From Lepidodermella squamata (lineage: Eukaryota; Gastrotricha), in the NCBI GenBank assembly GCA_047495785.1, contig JBLDXI010000032.1, positions 3,162,001 to 3,226,000 of the forward strand: a DNA stretch of 64,000 nucleotides, in the 5' to 3' direction. The notes below the pieces were generated by a model. The model saw only the letters and a list, made by a program, of their open reading frames with translations. It did not search any database and was not told the DNA's origin. How positions within the stretch are numbered: position 1 is the first letter of the stretch; the number at the start of each line of letters is the position of its first letter. A program made the position numbers and the translations under genes. Below, piece after piece: positions 35,301 through 47,500 of this stretch.

Positions 35301-37155
35301 GGACGAATCGGCTGCTAACTCGAAGCCTAGTTACCTGGCAGGACTATTCAGCCCTCGAGATAGCGTTTCATGCCGATCAGCAGGAATTTATGGGCCACCC
35401 TGCTGTTCAAACGAAACTGAACCAGTTGTGGTACGGACGAATCGCTCCGTTTTCAAACCACTCCCTCGTCTATTTGTCAGCAATTTGCTGGCCTTTAGTC
35501 TATAAAATACAGTTTTTATCGACATCCAGCTTAATATCATCAACGCCCCTACCTCAGCTGCCAATGATTCCGCCTAAGGATATCGAATCTCCGAATAGCA
35601 CCTTGGGTTTGGGGGAAACTAAGGTTCCGACAAGGCGTCGATATGTTGGGGTTAGGTTCGGGAAACTGTCCGACGATGACGCTTCGATCCCCTTCATTCG
35701 AGCCGTTTACTGCATTTATTCATCGCCGAAAATGAAGTTCCTCCTCCATTCAATCGCGACCTTCCTCTCCTTAATGGCTTTTTCATTTTTCATTATTTAC
35801 GGCCCCGATCCTGATCATGTTAGCTTGTTGGAAATCTACATCTGGCTATGGACTTTCATCACATTTGCTGACCGAATTCGAGAAAGTTTCGGCGAGGAAT
35901 TGCTAAATAATTTCCGGGAGAGTTTCATGTTTTTCTTCGCCCAACCTTGGAATTGGGTTGAAATTATCGCCGAAGTTTGCCTGGCCTTTTCCTTAGTCAT
36001 GCGATTCAGCTTAGATATTCGATATTTCGTCTATCCCCGGACATTCTACGCCCTGGCTTGTTTAGTTTATTGGCTGAAAGCGTTTCACATTTTGTATGTA
36101 TCGCAAGTTCTTGGCCCGAAGGTGATCACCCTGTTCAAAATGTTGCAAGATTTGTTCTTTTTCCTCGCCCTGTACATGATCATTTTGATCTCATTCGCCG
36201 TGCCAATCTACGTCCTTATGTACCCGTCGAGGGACGACGCGGATGATTTTCTGGGAATCACAAACCGGCTGTTCTACATTTTGTACGGCCGTTGGTGGAA
36301 TTTAGTCGGTATCTGGATCGATGAAGGTCGAACTGAAGTTGAAGGAACGTGCACGGTTATCACGCCGAATCATGAGTCGAATCTGATTTTCACGCAGGAA
36401 ACAATGACGGAAGATGGGCATTACGAAAATTACACAATTGAAGCAACTACGGATGTCGAATGTTCGGAGCGAAATTTGGTCGGTATCGTCCTATATGTCG
36501 TATTTCTCATCCTCACCAACATTATGCTTCTTAACATGCTGATTGCCATGTAAGAAATTTTCGAGGAATTTTCAAATTTTCAGAAAATTTTTGAAAAAAT
36601 TTATTCTTTTTTAATTAATTTTTATGCGAATTTAGGCTTACTCATACAGTGGATGCTGTTCGAGAGCGTTCGATTCGTTTGTGGCGCTTTCACATTTATA
36701 GGATCACCTATGAATTCTACGGCAAACCAATGCTACCGCCGCCACTTTCGATCATCGAGATGCTGTATCGACTCGGCAAGCGGATTATGTACCCTGAAAG
36801 CTACCAGCGAAGTAGCTCATCAATAAGTTAGTAAAGTGATTTTAAAAAGGATTAAAATTAATGAATTATTTCTGCTATAGAGGAGTACTTCTCCACGCAT
36901 GACTTCGAGTATCAAAAGCTGTCGCTGTTCGAACGCAGCGCGGCGGTCGATTTACTGGATGCTGAATGTTCAGAACGCGAGGAAGCTTCGAAAAGTGCAA
37001 TCTTATCCCGCCTTAAAATCGTCCATCAAAAGTTGAATTTATAATTTTTCACTGCGATATTATCACAATTTTTCTCTAGGTTATATCGTAAATTGGACGT
37101 GGTTGAAGCAAAAATTGGCGATTTAGCCGCGAGAAGCGCCAGCATTTCGCAGTAA
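32370..37155 (+). CDS. TRPM-4: TRPM-family cation channel, 13 exons, with a one-base frameshift
   Basis: Exons 32370-32384, 32436-32545, 32603-33008, 33062-33694, 33749-33893, 33942-34110, 34165-34246, 34297-34613, 34660-34885, 34938-36549, 36636-36826, 36881-37031, 37080-37155. Every junction fits, but exon 3 is one base short: after RKPGL the frame meets TGA at 32910-32912, where paralogues continue with LMEITG. Either a genuine disabling deletion or an error in a T run (CTTTG) explains it. The remainder, about 1270 residues, is undamaged, which favours a very recent lesion or an error. Features: CVCGRTMEWH, GVMKLVGEAV, SLLIVIGGG, six membrane segments, pore RWWNLVGIW then EVEGTC, TRP-like box RLWRFHIYRI, tail KLYRKLDVVEAKI. 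AATAAA at 37299-37304. Confidence 0.88.
32905..32915 (+). other. frameshift site in TRPM-4 exon 3
   Basis: Sequence GGTCTTTGATGG: reading GGT CTT TGA stops, while the downstream frame (ATG GAA ATC ACC) is the conserved one. One base is missing relative to the five paralogues. Confidence 0.85.
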
Positions 37156-37304
37156 ACCCCATTGAAGTAACAATTAGACGCAGTCTTCCTCGGTCCTGGT
37201 TGGCCAGTTGGCCATTTGTTCACCTTTGAAGGTATCATTCAATGAATCAAAAACTATATGATATTATACTTAATCAATTATTGTTAATTATTCGTTCAAA
37301 TAAA

Positions 37305-38023
37305 AGCAATCAATCGTAAGCTACTTTAGTTTGGGCTGCGCGGCCGATTGTAAAGCTGCCATCTAGAGGGTTTTGCCGGTGAAAACTCCAACAATCTCCC
37401 AAGGTCTCTGAATTCCGAGATTTTAACGGGTTCTCCTTTTACCGGAACCAAATTTACGATGACCAGAACCTAAATTGCTGGAGCGAACCATATTATAGGT
37501 GCCATGTTCCTGCCAAACATATTTTCGATACAAATAAATTTGGTAGAGCATCAATTTTAGATTTTAGACGTGCGACTATTCAGACCCGAATTTTCTCTAA
37601 CATGTTAACGGATAAAAAATGTATTAAAAAAAAACCAAAAATTATGAAAAATATTGGAAAATATGATTATAGAAAACTCTGTAATCAGGCTCTCGTCAAG
37701 AATGAGTTTTACAGAATGGGTCATTTGCAGGCTTATGTGCATTTCGCTTTGTAACAGCTATCAACAAAACTCATTGATCGACATGATTTCGGTGGCACAA
37801 TAAAAAAATTACTAATTGTAACGTGATTCATATTATCGAAAATACGCAAAACGATTTGACACTGCTCGCCAATTTTTTTGCCTGAGCTGATCAAGCGCAC
37901 GCGTTGCCTCATGATGGTGTCATGCACCCTTATTTTCAATAAAATCGTACTTTTGTCGCTTGATTGTCAAGAATAGTTACATTTTTTTGCAGAAAATCAC
38001 ACGTCTTATAAGACGTTTCAATT
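37305..38023. promoter_or_regulatory. TRPM-5 upstream region with core shared by TRPM-6
   Basis: Between about 37890 and 38023 the sequence is alignable to 44460-44586 before TRPM-6: GATGGTGTCATGCACCC, then TTGATT, AAGAATA, and GAAAATCACAC just before the start. No TATA box is evident. The rest of the spacer shows no gene. Confidence 0.55.
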
Positions 38024-41000
38024 ATGAGTAATTCTTTCATGCAGCTCACACATGATGTCGAAGCTGAAAACCGCATACCGTTGGCTGAAATAACCCCTAT
38101 ACCGTCTGATAGAGCTGACGGCAGGCTGGACGACGTTCGCAGTAAAGAAATCGCCGAGAATTTGTTCAAGGAATCTGTTCTCGTGAAATTCAAGGCTGGC
38201 CGCTGCATACAATGGACGGAGATATCACCCGGAGCTTCAGCTTACCTTGTTAGGCTAAACGGCCATCGTGATCATGAATCAGCGTACTTGAAAGCTGTTG
38301 GCCGGCTTCTTATGAGTTATTGGAAACTTCGGGAGCCTGGGTTGTTGCTGGAAATAACTGGGTCGAGTGCGAATTTCGCCTACATCGATCAAACGGCGGT
38401 GACGAATTTCAATTGCGGCTTAGTCAATGCTGCGAGAAGCGTCGGTAAGATGTGTCAAACAATTATTTTAAATCGGGGCCCAAGGCCAATGGCAAATCCA
38501 AGAACTCACAAGGCATCAGTTTTAAATATGCAAATGAGCGACCAAAATTTCACTCAATATGTTGTCTTTTTTCATGCATCTTGAATTGCAATCTTGAATT
38601 GCCAGAATCAGGCCGCCGACCGCCGATCAGTGATCATTACCCTGCATTGTTCCGAAATATCAAAATTTTCTAAATAACGCTAATTCATCCTCAAAAAATT
38701 ATATTAGTCCAATGTTACTCCACGTTACGGTATTTGTTAATTGAAAAGCTAGAAAACTTAAAAATTGACTTTTTTTAAGCAATTGATGAAATTCTGATAA
38801 ATTTAAAAATATAAATGTAATTTTTCTAGATGCTTGGATTATCACGAATGGTCAAAATCTAGGTGTTACGAAACTGGTAGGTGATGCAGTCCGTCAGGCT
38901 CGCCTGGTGCATAGTGGCAAAAAGCCCGTCTGCATAGGAATAGGACCCTATGAGCGGGTCAAAAATGCTGTTTTGCCGATTCGAGGCAGCGTGGTGACCT
39001 CTGTCGCATCGGCTGATACATCTTGCTCTCAACATTTCGCAATGGACACGACGGTGGTTAGCGTCGATTCGAACCAACCGCCGAGTGGAATGAAGGAAGT
39101 CAAGTACAAGATCGATTTTGAAGACGATAAAAATAATAAATCGCGACATTCATTGGATCCCAATCATACCGCTCAACTTCTTGTCGATCAAGCCCGAGAT
39201 CGCCATTTTTGTGCGAAATTATTGGCCCATTTATCTCGAAATAAAGACCCCAATATTGGCTCGGTACCAAGTTTGCTCCTTGTCATTGGAGGCGATGAAT
39301 TTACGATGAAAACTATCGCTGAGACTTTGGCGATACCTTTCCACCTTAACGACACGCCGATTACCCCGATTTCCGGGTCGCCGCCTGACTTCAAGAAGAA
39401 ACTGCGCCGTCCTGTAGTTTTGTTGAAAGGATTGCGAGGTGTGGCTGATTTGCTGAGCTTTGCTTACGAGATAACTAAGTCTCCAGTTGCTAATGAATCA
39501 TCAAGCAGCTATGATGGCGGAATTCCCGCTAGGCAACCACCAGCATTCCCACCAAGGGCAGCTTCGACACCATTCGGAATTCGAAAGCCAAATAATTTTA
39601 ATGGAACTTTGTTAACACCATTGCCGACTACTACTACTTCTGCTGATTTCGGTGATGACTTGCCAGCAGACTTCGAAAGTCAAATCAGAAATCATCGTGA
39701 GATGTCGACTCTACTTGAGCTGTATGCCAGCAAACATCTCTTGGATGTTGAAGTCGAGACGTTACGGCTGATTGATTTCGTTCGAGAGTTCGTCCGCCAG
39801 CGCAAATTGGTAAAGATTCCGCAAATTTCACGACTGAATCAATTCAGATCGATTTCTTTATCTAGATTTCCGTGATCGACATCTTCGACGTGGAAAATGA
39901 TATGAGAGCTTTGCTATTCGAAGCAATTTTGAAGGCCGAAATTTACGAACCGACTGTATTATTCGAACTCGCCAGAACGTGGAACCGCCCAGATTTCGCT
40001 CGGATTTTACTTTGCAAGCACGGCGTGGCTTTGCGGGAAGCTTTTGAAAAGAAACCGACGGCATCTTCCGAAGCCAGCACGTCAGAGGCGCCATCTCCTG
40101 CGAAAGCAATGGGTCCAGAGGTCATGTTTGCCGCTCTCTGCGATGGCCAGGGAGAGTTCTGCAAACTAATGGATGACTTCAACATTATCTCGATGAAAAC
40201 TTATGTTACCCGAGCGGTAATGGCCGATTTATACCGGAAGGTAAAATTTAAAGTCTGAAAATCAAATATTTTCAGGATTAAAGGTTCCAGCTTTGGAGTT
40301 GAGCATTCTCGCCCTAAATTAATCACATTATTTTCGATGACATGCCGCGAATTTTGTTACTCGTACATATGAAGCAATTAAATAGCTGATATTAGTAATT
40401 TCAGATTTTTTCATAATTATTCCAGGTATTTTTGCTCGGTGGCTACAAGATCGATAAAAACTGTGTCAAGTTTTTCAAGCAAATACTTGATCGAGCAGTT
40501 GCTAACACTTTCAGTCCCGTCGTAAGTTAGAAAACCCCATTATTTCAGTATGATATTACCTGAGAATTTATTCCTTCAAGAACAAAGTCGACAATGACGA
40601 TAAATTCCTCAGGGTGGTTGGCCGACTTCTAGCTAAGAAACTGGGATGCTATCTGGACAACGTTTACACTGAGGGATTTCAGCGAATAATCACAGCGAAT
40701 CGGCGCGACAGTCCTACAGCTGATAACATAAGCATTACGAGTAAATTTTCCTAATTGATCAGTCCGATTCATCATTGACCCTTATTTGTGTTTTTCAGCT
40801 CTTCCGCGGCTTGCACGGGAGCCAATATTGACAACTAGACGGAAATGCAAGACAGCCACTGATCCTTCCTTGGATTCAATTTTAGTCGAACCACATTTAT
40901 GCGGGATGCGCGATCTATTTCTGTATTCTCTGCTTATCAACTCGCATGAGATGGCGATCAATGTTTGGCTGGAAGGTCAGGATCACATTGGAACGGCTTT

Positions 41001-42737
41001 ATTTGGCGCTAATTTTTTGAACCAGATGGCAAAGGATGCGGAAAACGATAAACTCATCGATGTAGCTGAGAAATACAATTCTGCATCGAAGTAAAATTCC
41101 GAGTCATGTTTAATATCTGAGACAAATGTTCATGTTCAGGGTGTGGTTGAGTCGAGCAAATCGAGTCTTGTCGATTTGCTACGAAGAAAACCCGCGTAGA
41201 ACTGCGCGTCTGTTGACTCGAGGCTTGGCAACGTGGCAGGATTATAACGTGCTGGAGATCGCGTTCTACGCCAAGCAGGAAGAGTTTCTCGGCCAACCGG
41301 CTGTTCAAACTAAGCTGAATGAGTTGTGGAATTCGCCCACCGTCACGCCAGGCATGGGTATCGCTGGATGCTGGCCATCATTGGGATGTTTTACTTCGCC
41401 CAAATTCAAATGCTGGCTCGATATGGTAACATTTTGTTTTCTTTTTTGCAAAATCCTCCTTAATATTGATGTAACAGTTCGTGAAGCTTGTTACGCTGTT
41501 GGCTTTCTCTTATTTCACGGTTATTGGCCATGAGGATGATGTGGGAAATTTTACCTCAGCTCGTTTTTGGCTCGAATTCTACATATGGTTCTGGGCAGTC
41601 GTGACTTTGGGCGAAAAAATACGAGAGGTATTTTGAAAATCTAAATTTGATTACTTCAATTGAAATTCGCCATGGTCTAGAGCTTCTTCGAAGGCTTGCT
41701 TAATCGCTGGAAAGAAAAGTTTCACCATTTTGTGACGCTGCCCTGGAATTGGGTCGATTTTATCGGTTTGACCTTACTTGTGAGCTCACGCGTGTCACGT
41801 TCGGAGTACTTCATTTCTCACTTTGGCGATCACTCAAGGTCATTCTACAGCCTTGCGTGTCTCTGTTATTGGGCTAAAGCTTTCCGAATCCTTCACGTGG
41901 TCGAACAGCTCGGATCCAAGGTCATAACATTGGGACGAATGGTAAGCTCCATTCACAACAAAAATCAGAATAATCTTACGATTTTCCTGTTATAGATTTG
42001 GGATTTTCTCTTTTTCCTCGCAATTTACGTCATCGTTCTGATTTCATTCTCCGTGCCAATCTACGTCATTATGTACCCTAACCATCGGGGCGGGAGTTCA
42101 ATCGGCGAGGTTTTGTCAATTCCTTACTCGCGGTGGTGGACTATAACTGGGATCTCGCTTGATGGCACTCGCGATGAAATTGAAGGCTCTTGCTCAACCT
42201 CGCATCGCTCTTTCGGTTTTGGCTACTCTAATGATACAGACCGCGGGGGAAGTAGTCATAAGTTGTGCCCTGAGAGGAATTGGATCGCGATAGGCCTACT
42301 CGCGACCTATCTCGTTGTGACCAACATCATGTTGCTCAACATGTTGATAGCAATGTAAGTACTTTTTATTTTTGTTTGATACTTAATTATTTAACTTAAT
42401 TGCTCGGACTTGAGGCTAACTCACACCGCTGAAACCGTCCGGGATCAATCGCTGAAAATGTGGCGCTATCGGTTCTATCAACTGACGAATGAGTTTTATC
42501 ACAAACCTATTCTCCCGCCTCCTTTTTCGATTATGGAATGGTTCTATTGCTGTTGCTACACTGATCAGCTCAGCTCAACGAGAATAAGTAAGGATTTATT
42601 TCCAATTAAAATTCTTATCTTGTACGTGTTGTACATATATAGAAACAATTTACAACTTCAACGATTTGGAATATCTGAGATTATCCTGCTTTGAACGGAA
42701 TGCAGCTTTAAAACTTGTCAAAACCAAAGGACTTTGA
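38024..42737 (+). CDS. TRPM-5: divergent short TRPM-type channel, 12 exons, about 1215 aa
   Basis: Exons 38024-38444, 38830-39809, 39866-40240, 40426-40521, 40581-40740, 40799-41090, 41140-41425, 41478-41627, 41681-41941, 41996-42354, 42415-42587, 42643-42737; frames close. It lacks the CVCG-containing N-terminal exons of TRPM-1 to -4 and starts MSNSFMQLTHD. TRPM homology blocks are recognisable but drifted: DAWIITNGQNLGVTKLVG, SLLLVIGGDEFT, VLLKGLRGVADLLSFAYE. A Pro/Thr-rich linker follows. Six membrane segments are spread over exons 8-10 (KLVTLLAFSYFTVIG, FYIWFWAVVTLG, WNWVDFIGLTLLV, FAYSLACLCYWAKAF-like S4, FLAIYVIVLISFSVPIYV, ATYLVVTNIMLLNMLIAM). Pore RWWTITGIS then EIEGSC. TRP-like box LKMWRYRFYQL. 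The C-terminal coiled coil is missing and the protein ends VKTKGL. AATAAA at 42822-42827. Confidence 0.9.
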
Positions 42738-42827
42738 AGCATTTAAGAGAGTAAACAATCAAAACGAAATTCTTTTTCTCAATAATTTGCGGCAGCTATA
42801 AGATTTAATTGATAAAAAGATAATAAA

Positions 42828-44586
42828 TCATTACAATATCGTCTGGTGAAGGAAATAGACGGGAATCGCCGAGTTGTGTTTTCAAATCCTTGATCACTGT
42901 GATACAGTTGTCATCCATGATACAAATTTACCTGGTTACGGTAACAATCGTGATTTTTGGCTTTGCATATGGATAGCAACGCCGAACGTGAACATTCAGT
43001 GTTGGTGACAAGAATCTTTCCAGGACAGACCACGAGAACTTTTATTTCCAGTTCAAACAGCTCGAGACGTGCAATTTTCCTGGTAGGCGTCTCTTCGAAT
43101 TTGTCCGAAACGTCTATATTATTCATAACGGACGACCAGAGGGAAATTTCTGGTAACCCTGTTATATATCATGGCGCCATCGCTCAAAACATGAGGCCGC
43201 GTCAGAAGAGCCTCTAAGGATGCGCTTTGAACACTCGACTAGACAGATTCAAAATAATGCCCAAAATGGCTGCAGTTCCTTTCCCGCCCTTTCAGTTTCG
43301 AGACAGTGTTCGACTTCACAGAGTGAATAAAATGTGCCACATGCTGAAAAACGGTTCCTCGTCACGAAATCGACATACACCAGTTTTCGAGTTTTCGGTT
43401 CGAGAGTTTTCGGTAGAGGTTTTACCGTACTAATAAATGAATGCCTCGGCAACGAGGAAAAACAACAACGAGAAAGTACCGTAGGTATTTTCATGACCGA
43501 GTAATTTCGTGCGCCGCCGAGGCAAAGAGAGCTATTAGAGGTGCATCACTAACCGTTCTACATTAGAGTAGGATTGGCAGCCGTGCTTTCAAAACCTTCG
43601 CCAATGACAACCGCAAGCTTCGATTAATGCTTGTGCAGCGTTGCACGGAATTACGGTTCATGAATATAATCCGTTATAGTTTATAGTCTGGCTATCCACT
43701 CTCAATGAAACTACACAGGGCACTTTCTCCTTGAAGGAATACTCGGTGTTGCTCTTACGCGTTGCCGACGATTTCCATTCTCTTATATTCCTACGCTGTT
43801 TCGGATAAGGGCGCCCATCTTTGATAAAAGGTATTGCTGCAATTGGTAAGCTAAAAACGTGTCAAATTTTGAGGAATTTCCTCCTACAAATTTTGGAGGA
43901 ATCGCCAAAAAATATTTCAAAATTTTAACTCATCAGTTGTTGCGTGAATGGGCATACTACATCAGCATACCGTGCGTGCACATAATTCACAATTTTTCCG
44001 ATTTTGTTTTGATTGGGCATGTCTAAAAATAAATTGCGTATCTTCAAAGCTTTTGTTTGATGTACGGTGCAGCTTATTGTCAGCATCAAGCTCTGAAGTG
44101 AACAAAGCCAGTTCTGTCATTTCTGAATCAAAAACCTTATCATCTATCTTTTCATTCCGCGCGCATATCACACGCAATTGTTGGGACATCAGTGGCTACG
44201 GCACCAGTATGCGCTCAACGTGGCAGCTCCAATTACAACGTATTCGGTAAACAATATGGGAACTGAGCGCTCAAAACTGAAACAGCGGAGTTTGGTCGGA
44301 CGAAAATGTTAGCGGTGAAAGTGTTTATCTCTCATTTACTATTATACTAAGTGATTCATTGTGCATTTATCTGGCCATATTAATTTCTCACCGGCTATTA
44401 TTATTTATTAATTCATTACTTATAACGCGCTTCTTCAATCGCAACTGCGGAAAATAAATAACGCACGTTGCATCGCGATGGTGTCATGCACCCGTATTCT
44501 CAATTAAATCGTATTTCCGTCACTTGATTTTGAAGAATATTTAATTCATTTGCTGAAAATCACACATCCTAGAAGGCGTTTTAATT
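42828..44586. other. spacer between TRPM-5 and TRPM-6
   Basis: Several short open frames on both strands but no supported gene. One TTTTACCGTAC motif occurs near 43420. The last 130 bases are the TRPM-6 proximal promoter, shared with TRPM-5. Confidence 0.5.
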
Positions 44587-47500
44587 ATGAGTAATTCGTC
44601 CGAGCAGCTCGAAGCTAATAATACCTCGATACCGTTGGCTGAAATAGCCCCTGTAACGTCTGATAGATCTGACAACTTGCTGGACGACATCACAGGAATA
44701 GATAGGAGTTTGTATGCGGAATCTGTTCTCGTGAAATTCAAGGTCGGAAGCTACATACAATGGACGGAGGTATCACCGGGAGATTCGGCTTACCTTGTTA
44801 AGTTGGACGGCCGTCGTGAGCATGAATCCGCCTACTTGGCAGCCGTTGGTCGGCTCCTCACGAAGTATTGGAAACTTCAAGAGCCTAGGTTTTTACTAGA
44901 AATAACTGGCTCGAGTGCAAATTTCGCCTACATCGATCAAACGGTTGTAACGAATTTCAATTACTACCTAGTCAATGCTGCAAGAAGTGTCGGTAAGATA
45001 TCCAATAATATAATTACCAATATAATTATACCTTTATATATATATATATATTTATATATAATTATAATGGTACCTTAGTTACCGAAATATAAGCCCCCAC
45101 TCGTTTAGAAGCCTGTCTCCATTAGAAGCCTAGGTAAATTGAAATTCGACGATGCATAGTCCTATCTCGAATAGTAGCCTAGGCTACTACGGCGCGTGTG
45201 CTCTGCTGCGCTGAACGGTATTTAAAAACGAAAAATTCGTGAAGATATGTAATAATCTGCGATTTACGATGATTTTACTTAAAGCATTCCTTATTATTCC
45301 TAATTTTCCGCTATTAGACGACCTGGCTAATAACTAATAATGAACATTTTGATGCGTTTTGAGATTGAAAGACGGAAAGTAAAGTCAGGTCTCCGTTGCA
45401 TAAGCCTTGAAGAGAAGCCTACTTTTCCCCATTTTTCGAGGTATCATTTTTGTACAGTGTGTCCAAAAATTTTTGCAACATTACAAATCAATGCAGCTCC
45501 CTCATTTTTGCGAATTTTTCCATGATCAAGACAGATTCTGAAAGCTCAAATCACCGCGTTTTTTTCGATATCCATTTTATAAAAATCAGCCTTAAAATGA
45601 GTGCACAAACAAAGTTTGAAATGAAAAAATGCAATTTCTTTTTGACAACGACTTTTTCACCGCTATTTTCGTTGTTTAATCGTTGCATGTGGCCTCCAAC
45701 GGTCAAAGCCCGTATAGTTGAGCTTTACTTTACTCACGGCAACTCTCCGACGTCTGCCTGCAATGACATTATTGGCACAAGAGGCGGCGAAACTTGGCCC
45801 CCGAACAGCCCTGACTTGAATCCACTCGACTATTGGCTTTGGGGTCATCTCAAGCAAAGGCTTGCAAGGAAAAGCAACTATGGAACCAAGGAAAATCTGA
45901 AGAATGCCATCCGAAGGATCCTGCATGAGCTCAACAACGCCGAATTATTGAAGAAAGTCGTTGATTCCTTTCTAGTGCGAAGCACCGCGTGCATTTTAAA
46001 CGATGGTGGACATTTCGAAAAGTCGTTGTAATTTTGAAAATTATTTTTTTGCACATTATCTGTCACATCTTTCTCATTTTTGAACTTAACGCTATGTGAA
46101 TTTAACCAAATAAACGCGGTGATTTGAGCTTTCAGAATCTGTCTTGATCATGGAAATATTCGCCAAAAAGAGGGAGCTGCATCGATTTGTAATGTTGCAA
46201 AATTTTTTGGACACACTGTATAAGCCCGGGTTAGTATTTCTGTAACTACGGTATATTATTTATAAACGAGCGAAACGGGTGAATCGGACGATTCGGACAA
46301 CGCGGATGACAGCAGAACAACAGACTTCGGACCGCCGCGCTTCGGAAGCGTCTTTTTAAGACGTCTTTTCAGGGACTTGACATTTTTTGCGAGTGCAACT
46401 GACCGAAAAAATCCAGATCAAGTAACAAAAAATCGCACGATGTTTTCAAGAGCAGTGGTGGCGTAGTGGTTAGAGAGTATGACGGGTTGTCTGAGAGGAT
46501 GATTGTGCAAGGGTTCGAACCCAACAGCCTAAATCGAGGATTTTTTAACATATTTTTTTAAAGCTCGATTCTGCCACAAAGACGTCTTGATAAAGGCGCC
46601 TCAGCAGGCTAAGACGTCTTAGTAAAGGCGCCTTTAAGGCGCCTACAAGGCGTCTTACGAAAATACAGGGCGCCTTAAGCTAAGGCGCCTTTATGCGGTT
46701 TTTTTGCATTACGCTAACCCGTCTTTTCTGTGAGAGTGCACGCATTAAAATTATAACCATAACCGCGGGCGCAAAGTCGCAATATCATAGTAAATTAGAA
46801 AACACTGGGAGCCATAACTAATATAGTTTACATCTAAGCGCTTGTAGTCAACCTGATTGGCCCCATCTTAGGCGAGGCTACAACATCAAAATCCCTTGAC
46901 TTCGCAATTGAAAATTGCCGATTTCCGTCGTAGTTGGGCCGTTCTTCGCGCCTTAGATTTGTCGCAATGCTTAAATGACTTGAAATAATACCCGACTTGC
47001 GCCCCAAGACATGCGCTTTCTTACTGTAGTTGACTAATTTAGAAACGCCTCCGGGAATCGTCTAAGAGCAGACCTGACAAATGGTTTGCAGTTTGGCGGA
47101 GTTGATAGGCAGACTTCTTTCATCTATGGAGCGACCTGATCTATTAAGCTACCTGCTAAGATTTCAAATTTCCCTTCTTCCTCTTTGAGCATCGATGGCT
47201 CTGTAATGGTGATGAATTGGCTCATGAGATTTTGAGAGCTTATTCATATGGCTTCGGACTGCTCATAGCCACGATATGAGCCCATGAGGCCAGCGAACCC
47301 CATGGTTGAGAAATAGCAAGTGTTATGATTTGCATGCTTATTTAGCTAACCTTACCCTACGCCGATTAATTCTCGAATTAAACATTAAATAATCGATAAA
47401 CATAATTACGCAAAAGTTACCCCACGTTACGGTATTTGTTGAACATTTGAAATTGTATGTATAAATGATAATACCTATGTTGTTAAGATGCTTGGATTAT

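Noticed and set aside
37981-38000. TTTTTTTGCAG before the TRPM-5 start as a possible trans-splice acceptor
   Set aside because: The matching position before TRPM-6 lacks AG, and no spliced-leader evidence exists in the window.
46451-46540. Functional tRNA gene
   Set aside because: Box A and box B are present, but no acceptor stem or convincing cloverleaf forms around them.
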